The notes below the pieces were generated by a model that worked only from the letters and a program-made list of their open reading frames with translations, made no database searches and was not told the DNA's origin. The translations under genes and the position numbers were made by a program. DNA of 17,192 nucleotides from Candidatus Diapherotrites archaeon CG08_land_8_20_14_0_20_34_12 (GTDB lineage: Archaea > Iainarchaeota > Iainarchaeia > Iainarchaeales > 0-14-0-20-34-12), in NCBI GenBank assembly GCA_002779065.1, contig PEXL01000011.1:1-17192 (forward strand), written 5' to 3'. This document shows, in pieces, positions 13,205 to 17,192 of the stretch. Every line of letters begins with the position of its first letter. Position 1 is the first letter of the stretch.

Positions 13205-14344
13205 TTATTTCCGATACTCTTTTTTCTTGACCTGTCTTATCAAGGCTTCTTCAAATACTGAACAAGCATTCTGCAAACCAGTAAGGAAATTCCAATCATT
13301 CTTTTCAACAACAATTTTCTTACTCCCTATTGCTGACCTAATATGGATTACATGCTTTTTTCTAGGGCCTTCCTTTTCATACTGTTTAAAGTAAAAATAA
13401 ATCATTGGTTTATTGCCAATAATTCTTTCTAGTTTATCATATACTTTATTTATTGTGTTAATTGCTTTTGCTTTATCAATTTCATCCAAAGCAGGCATAT
13501 CACTAATTCGCATATTTCTTTCTTCTTTCTTTAATCTCAAGAATAATTGCAACAAATTTTTAGCGGTAATTATTCCACTCGGAACACCATTTTTAGTAAT
13601 TATTATTCCTTTATCTATTTGGAATGAATTTAAAATTTGTGGCAAGGTTTCATTTTCAGTAATTTCAGCATAATCTGTGCTAACATCCCTATTTATTGAA
13701 ACTTTCAATAAATCTGTTTTTTCTGGAAAGTGGGCTTGCGGACTTGCCCCATAAACTTGCATTGGCGCTGAAATATTTGAATAATATCTTTTTAGGGCAT
13801 CTTCCATAAGCAACATGCCTATTAATCTTCCTTCTTTATTAACTATTGGAATTTTTCTAACCCTTGCAGTATCCATTAAAAGCAAGGCTTTCTCAAAAGA
13901 ATCTGACTCCTTCAAGCATTGTGGTTTTTGGGTTGCAAGCTTTTCAGCCCTTATCTTTCTGAAATCATCAACTTTTCCTAGTTGCTTTATAATATCTTGG
14001 GCGTAAATAACCCCAACAAAAGAACTTCCTGAAAAAACAGGCAGTAATCTTGCACCAGAATAATACATCAGTTCAGCAACCTTTACGATATTTTCTTCTT
14101 CGGTTATTTTTGGAAATTGAACCATCAATTTTTTGAGTTTTACTTGGGACGGGTCTATTTTTTTCCTAAGCAGACCTTTGAAAGAGATTATTCCTTTAAA
14201 CACATCATTATCATCAAAAACTAACCCTTCTGCATGCTTCCAGGATTCTATTTTACCAACATATGCACTAAGCGAATCTTCAGCATCCAAAGCAAGATAT
14301 TCTTTTGAGATAAGACTTTTAACCGAAAAATCAGATAAATCCAT
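13205..14344 (-). CDS. Four-CBS-domain protein with HPF/RaiA-like C-terminal domain
   Basis: A 379-residue soluble protein. Residues about 1-60, 70-122, 128-188 and 215-272 are four CBS motifs forming two likely nucleotide-binding (Bateman) modules; examples are ARLLPVFSGSSFVGVIYAQD and VRKIPIVNKEGRLIGMLLMED. Residues about 285-379 have a helix, beta-beta-beta, helix pattern (AINTINKVYDKLERII, IYFYFKQYEKEG, KHVIHIRSA, KKIVVEKNDW, LQNACSVFEEALIRQVKKK) like hibernation-promoting factor without its first strand. The protein may therefore sense adenine nucleotides and bind ribosomes; this is inferred. I chose the ATG at 14344 because GGTGA lies about 8 nt upstream; an in-frame ATG at 14368 would add 8 residues. 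It lies near the SRP RNA and the RelA/SpoT gene. Confidence 0.8.
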   Translation of the reverse strand: MDLSDFSVKSLISKEYLALDAEDSLSAYVGKIESWKHAEGLVFDDNDVFKGIISFKGLLRKKIDPSQVKLKKLMVQFPKITEEENIVKVAELMYYSGARLLPVFSGSSFVGVIYAQDIIKQLGKVDDFRKIRAEKLATQKPQCLKESDSFEKALLLMDTARVRKIPIVNKEGRLIGMLLMEDALKRYYSNISAPMQVYGASPQAHFPEKTDLLKVSINRDVSTDYAEITENETLPQILNSFQIDKGIIITKNGVPSGIITAKNLLQLFLRLKKEERNMRISDMPALDEIDKAKAINTINKVYDKLERIIGNKPMIYFYFKQYEKEGPRKKHVIHIRSAIGSKKIVVEKNDWNFLTGLQNACSVFEEALIRQVKKKEYRK

Positions 14345-14453
14345 AATATCACTCACCAAAAAGTACAACTGATATATTCAATATAAAAAAGTATAAATAT
14401 AGTATGCTAAAATTCACTGGAATTATGACTTAATGTCGAAATTCTGCTAAAAT

Positions 14454-15122
14454 TTAAAACCCTGAGAGCAATTCCTCTATTGCTTTTGCCTGATCTTTTG
14501 CTTTAACAATAGATGAAGCAACGAAAACCCCTATACAACCAAGTTCTACCGATTTTAATACATCTTTTGTGCTAGTTATGCCTGCTCCGGCAACAACAGG
14601 AATGTTTGCAATCTTATGTATTTCTTTTACTGTTTCTTCTATTATCCTGGGATTTGCTTCTGAAACTGAGATATTGCCACCAATAAGTTCTGGGGGCTCA
14701 ACCGCTATCAAATCAGGGGTTACAGCAAAGGATGCTATTTTCTTAGCTCTTTCAGTTGTTTCAGCACAACACATTACTTTCAAACCTGCTTCCTTAGCAC
14801 GAATAATGGCTTTTTGCAAGAATATATCATCAACCTTCTTTTCAGCATGATTCAAAATTGTTCCCTTTGCACCTGCTTGTTTTAATGCTTCGGGAAGTTG
14901 GCCCCCGGTATTTGCCCCATAAACAACAGGGTCAACATGCTGGGCAAAAACATCCAGAGAAACTGATTTTGCTACTTCTTTCAAATCAACAGACTGAACA
15001 ACAAGCACTATTTTCTTTTTATTTTTTTTAGAGATTGCTTCCGCAATTTTTGCTAATTGCAAGGCATTTTTGCCTGTTGACTGTTCATATGTCTTAAAAT
15101 TAATAAAAAGTATTTTTTCCAT
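14454..15122 (-). CDS. tpiA: Triosephosphate isomerase (archaeal short form)
   Basis: Interconverts dihydroxyacetone phosphate and glyceraldehyde 3-phosphate in glycolysis and gluconeogenesis. The 222-residue length is the archaeal form, about 30 residues shorter than bacterial enzymes. Active-site residues are visible: N8 and K10 in INFKTYEQ, H92 in LNHAEKK, E142 in VEPPELIGG, and the phosphate-binding GAGITS and GVFVASS near the end. A TATA-like box on the minus strand, centred near 15147, is 25 bp before the ATG, so the message is probably leaderless. It is divergent from the RelA/SpoT gene across 113 bp and lies 109 bp upstream of the CBS gene on the same strand. Confidence 0.96.
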   Translation of the reverse strand: MEKILFINFKTYEQSTGKNALQLAKIAEAISKKNKKKIVLVVQSVDLKEVAKSVSLDVFAQHVDPVVYGANTGGQLPEALKQAGAKGTILNHAEKKVDDIFLQKAIIRAKEAGLKVMCCAETTERAKKIASFAVTPDLIAVEPPELIGGNISVSEANPRIIEETVKEIHKIANIPVVAGAGITSTKDVLKSVELGCIGVFVASSIVKAKDQAKAIEELLSGF

Positions 15123-15123
15123 A

Positions 15124-15169
15124 AACCTATAACAAACAAAAGATATTTAATATTCTGCATAACCTATAA
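15124..15169. repeat. Direct repeat AACCTATAA in a divergent promoter
   Basis: AACCTATAA occurs at 15124-15132 and 15161-15169, 37 bp apart, on either side of the tpiA TATA box in the shared tpiA and RelA/SpoT promoter region. It may be a pair of protein-binding sites. Confidence 0.3.
15143..15152 (-). promoter_or_regulatory. TATA box of tpiA
   Basis: Minus-strand TATTAAATAT is centred 25 bp upstream of the ATG at 15122, fitting a leaderless transcript. Confidence 0.5.
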
Positions 15170-15207
15170 TAAAATAGTTTTGTACTAAGGAAATTCAGTA
15201 AAAAGGG

Positions 15208-15215
15208 ATTTAAAG
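15208..15215 (+). promoter_or_regulatory. TATA box of the RelA/SpoT gene
   Basis: ATTTAAAG after purine-rich AAAAGGG is centred about 25 bp before the ATG at 15236, fitting a leaderless transcript. This supports the gene being expressed with native archaeal signals. Confidence 0.55.
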
Positions 15216-15235
15216 AGAGTTTACTTAATTTAATT

Positions 15236-17104
15236 ATGAAATATTCTGATGCATCTTTTGAAGAACTTGAAGAAGCAATAACTAAATATAGCCCAGATTA
15301 TGATAAAAATCAACTCGAAAAATTATTTTATTTTGTAAATCAGCAGTATTCAAATAAAAAAAGGGAATCAGGAAAACCCTTTATTTCTCACTTAGTGAAT
15401 GTATCATATACCCTGGCATCACAACATCTTGATTTTACCACTATCTGTGCCGGATTAACTCATGATTTCTTGGACAGAAACCTGGATAAAAAATCAGATT
15501 TAATAAGTATTGCTGGAATAGAAGTTGCAAATATATCTGAAGAGGTAGCAAAAATAAGTGAGGTTATTGACCGAAATTATGGCAAAGTGAATAATGATAA
15601 ATTAAGACTAATTATTTTGATACTTGCCAACGATATCAGAACTATTTTTGTGGAAATTGCGGGTGCTTTAGATAATTTAAGAAATACTAAAAACATGCCA
15701 AAACAAAAAACCTATGAATTGGCAAAATTAACTGAGGAGATATATGCTCCAGTTGCGCACAAATTAGGATTATATGAAATTTCTTGGGAATTAAGAGATT
15801 TAAGCTTCAAAATATTAAACCCGAAAGCATATTATTCAATAAAAAATGAGATGGGTGAAACACGGGAAAGGAGAGAGGAGATAATTAAGGACATAATTAA
15901 GGATTTGGATGAGAAATTAAAACAACAAAGGATTGATGCCACTATTTATGGTAGACCAAAAAGCTTCTATAGCATATTTAAGAAAACGCAAGCTCAGGGG
16001 AAGAAAGCAAATGAGTTAGCTGATTTATTAGGCATTAGAATACTTTGCAACAATATTGAGGAATGTTATACTATTTTAGGGATAATTCATGGTTCTTACA
16101 ACCAATTTCCTCATTTTGATGATTATATTGCGCACCCTAAATCTAATAGATATAGGTCCATACATACGGCAATTGAATGGGGTAAAAATAAGGTAGAGAT
16201 ACAAATACGAACATATGATATGCATCAAGATGCTGAAGACGGGATTGCCGCACATTGGCAATATAAAAAATTCTGGAGAGATCCTTTCTTTGATAAAAAA
16301 TTAATTCTAACAAAACAGATAATTAACTGGAAGGCCAAAAGCAATCTCTTAGAATCACTAAGAATTCAATTCGGAATGAATAAAATATTTGCAGTAACCC
16401 CTAAAAATGATATAATATTACTGCCATCAGGCAGTACTGCTTTGGATTTTGCATTTGAAATACACACAGATTTAGGAACTAAATGTAAAAAAGTTTTTGT
16501 AAATAAGAGATCAGTTAGTTTAGATTATGAATTACGGAATGGGGATTTTGTCGAGGTAATAAAGGGGGAAAAGGATGAGATGAAAAAGCAGTGGTTAAAT
16601 TTTGTAAAAACTGACAAAGCCAGAATAAAAATACGAAAGAAACTTGGAATGTCATTAAGCAATGTTAAAACAAAAGAAAATAAAATAGAAACTAAAGATT
16701 TTGGTGAAAAGGTAAGACTAGCCAAGTGCTGCAATCCTTTACCTGGTGACATAGTCATCTCACACAAAACCACAAAAAGGAAGGCAGTAATCCATAGAAA
16801 AGATTGTAATGAGATAAAAAACAACTCGAGTAAATTTGCCCCCTTCATTCTCGGTGGCCTAAAAGAAAAAATATACTCAACTAAAATTGCTTTAACTGCA
16901 ATAGATTATCCACATTTACTTCCTGATATTTTAAAAATCGTTGAAAGGAATAAAGCAGCAGTTAAAACAACGAAAGCTAATTATGAGGGTGGGAACCTAG
17001 CAAAGATTGAGCTTGAATTAGATATCTCTAAAAGTGATCAATTAAAACAAATATTAACTGATATAAACAAGATGCCTATTGTGAAGCAGGTAGAAAGAAT
17101 TTAA
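15236..17104 (+). CDS. Long RelA/SpoT homologue: likely (p)ppGpp synthetase with degenerate hydrolase site
   Basis: A 622-residue full-length RSH protein. Order of domains: HD-type hydrolase region (about 25-195), synthetase (about 230-345), TGS (383-444), a conserved WLNFVKTDKARIKI helix, zinc-finger-like KCCNPLPGD with C498, C499, H520 and C524, and a C-terminal ACT domain (about 548-622). The synthetase keeps YGRPKSFYSI, FDDYIAHPKSNRYRSIHT, VEIQIRT and GIAAHWQYK. The hydrolase keeps H52 and H76-D77, but the bacterial HDxxED reads HDFLDR and the metal-ligand segment LADRLHN reads IAGALDN, so hydrolysis is probably lost. HFDD at 293-296 resembles the ExDD form of monofunctional RelA more than RxKD. 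The product would be a (p)ppGpp alarmone. Long RSH proteins are rare in archaea, so bacterial transfer is likely, although base use looks like the neighbours'. Confidence 0.93.
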   Translation: MKYSDASFEELEEAITKYSPDYDKNQLEKLFYFVNQQYSNKKRESGKPFISHLVNVSYTLASQHLDFTTICAGLTHDFLDRNLDKKSDLISIAGIEVANISEEVAKISEVIDRNYGKVNNDKLRLIILILANDIRTIFVEIAGALDNLRNTKNMPKQKTYELAKLTEEIYAPVAHKLGLYEISWELRDLSFKILNPKAYYSIKNEMGETRERREEIIKDIIKDLDEKLKQQRIDATIYGRPKSFYSIFKKTQAQGKKANELADLLGIRILCNNIEECYTILGIIHGSYNQFPHFDDYIAHPKSNRYRSIHTAIEWGKNKVEIQIRTYDMHQDAEDGIAAHWQYKKFWRDPFFDKKLILTKQIINWKAKSNLLESLRIQFGMNKIFAVTPKNDIILLPSGSTALDFAFEIHTDLGTKCKKVFVNKRSVSLDYELRNGDFVEVIKGEKDEMKKQWLNFVKTDKARIKIRKKLGMSLSNVKTKENKIETKDFGEKVRLAKCCNPLPGDIVISHKTTKRKAVIHRKDCNEIKNNSSKFAPFILGGLKEKIYSTKIALTAIDYPHLLPDILKIVERNKAAVKTTKANYEGGNLAKIELELDISKSDQLKQILTDINKMPIVKQVERI

Positions 17105-17119
17105 CTGTGCGAGTGGGAA

Positions 17120-17143
17120 ATCTGCCTCTTAAAAGAGGCAGAT
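17120..17143. terminator. Perfect 11-bp hairpin after the RelA/SpoT gene
   Basis: ATCTGCCTCTT (17120-17130), AA, AAGAGGCAGAT (17133-17143), 15 bp after the stop codon. It is followed by AAAAGCG, as is the hairpin after the RPA gene. It probably ends the transcript or stabilises its 3' end. Confidence 0.55.
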
Positions 17144-17157
17144 AAAAGCGAGCAGAA

Positions 17158-17179
17158 TTCAGTGGAAATCTACTCTTCC
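17158..17179 (+). repeat. 22-nt dispersed box, copy 2
   Basis: TTCAGTGGAAATC followed by TACTCTTCC, one base different from the copy at 9189-9210. It follows a hairpin and AAAAGCG in the same order. What lies beyond is outside the window. Confidence 0.75.
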
Positions 17180-17192
17180 GGTTCTGTAGAAA

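Noticed and set aside
14405..14454. Direct repeat TGCTAAAATT 40 bp apart between the CBS gene and tpiA
   Set aside because: Short and AT-rich; one copy overlaps the tpiA stop, so chance is likely.

Overview
This is an AT-rich archaeal chromosome segment with 17 protein-coding genes supported here. Archaeal identity rests on several independent points: a geranylgeranylglyceryl phosphate synthase-family gene (ether-lipid pathway), RadA, an archaeal RPA, a TrmB-type regulator, a short archaeal-type triosephosphate isomerase, an archaeal 7S SRP RNA, and repeated TATA-like boxes about 25-28 bp upstream of start codons, implying many leaderless messages. The exact lineage cannot be read from the sequence. 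Compact spacing, low GC and several bacterial-type genes (RibD, a long RelA/SpoT homologue) would suit a small-genome DPANN-like archaeon, but that is inference.

Layout. 1-110 holds a structured minus-strand RNA domain cut by the window edge, with a loop-E hairpin resembling part of 5S rRNA. 177-2247 (+) carries a protein with four tandem helix-turn-helix repeats, overlapping RibD. 2254-2786 (-) is a pair of overlapping small membrane-protein genes, one of only 57 residues. They diverge from a TrmB-family regulator (2876-3652) followed by a cysteine-rich C_GCAxxG_C_C-type protein. RtcA (-), an extended SDR (+), a GGGP synthase-family enzyme (-) and a metallo-beta-lactamase-fold hydrolase (-) follow. 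RPA and RadA (7789-10214, +) form a recombination pair. A tightly overlapping minus-strand operon, malic enzyme, fumarase alpha, fumarase beta, spans 12836-10272. The SRP RNA gene lies at about 12912-13181. The last part holds a four-CBS protein with a ribosome-hibernation-like C-terminus (-), triosephosphate isomerase (-) and a 622-residue RelA/SpoT homologue (+).

How the genes work together. The operon converts fumarate to malate and then pyruvate. RPA and RadA handle single-stranded DNA and strand exchange. The most interesting region is 13205-17104. A multidomain (p)ppGpp synthetase-like protein is unusual in an archaeon; here its hydrolase site looks destroyed and its synthetase site intact, and it lies near a CBS protein whose tail resembles HPF/RaiA. 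This suggests a nucleotide-sensing and ribosome-silencing stress module.

A second notable signal is a composite non-coding element found twice, after RPA and after the RelA/SpoT gene: a perfect hairpin, then AAAAGCG, then a nearly identical 22-nt box. RadA also has a Walker A motif lacking its usual glycines. No CRISPR array, insertion sequence or tRNA was seen.
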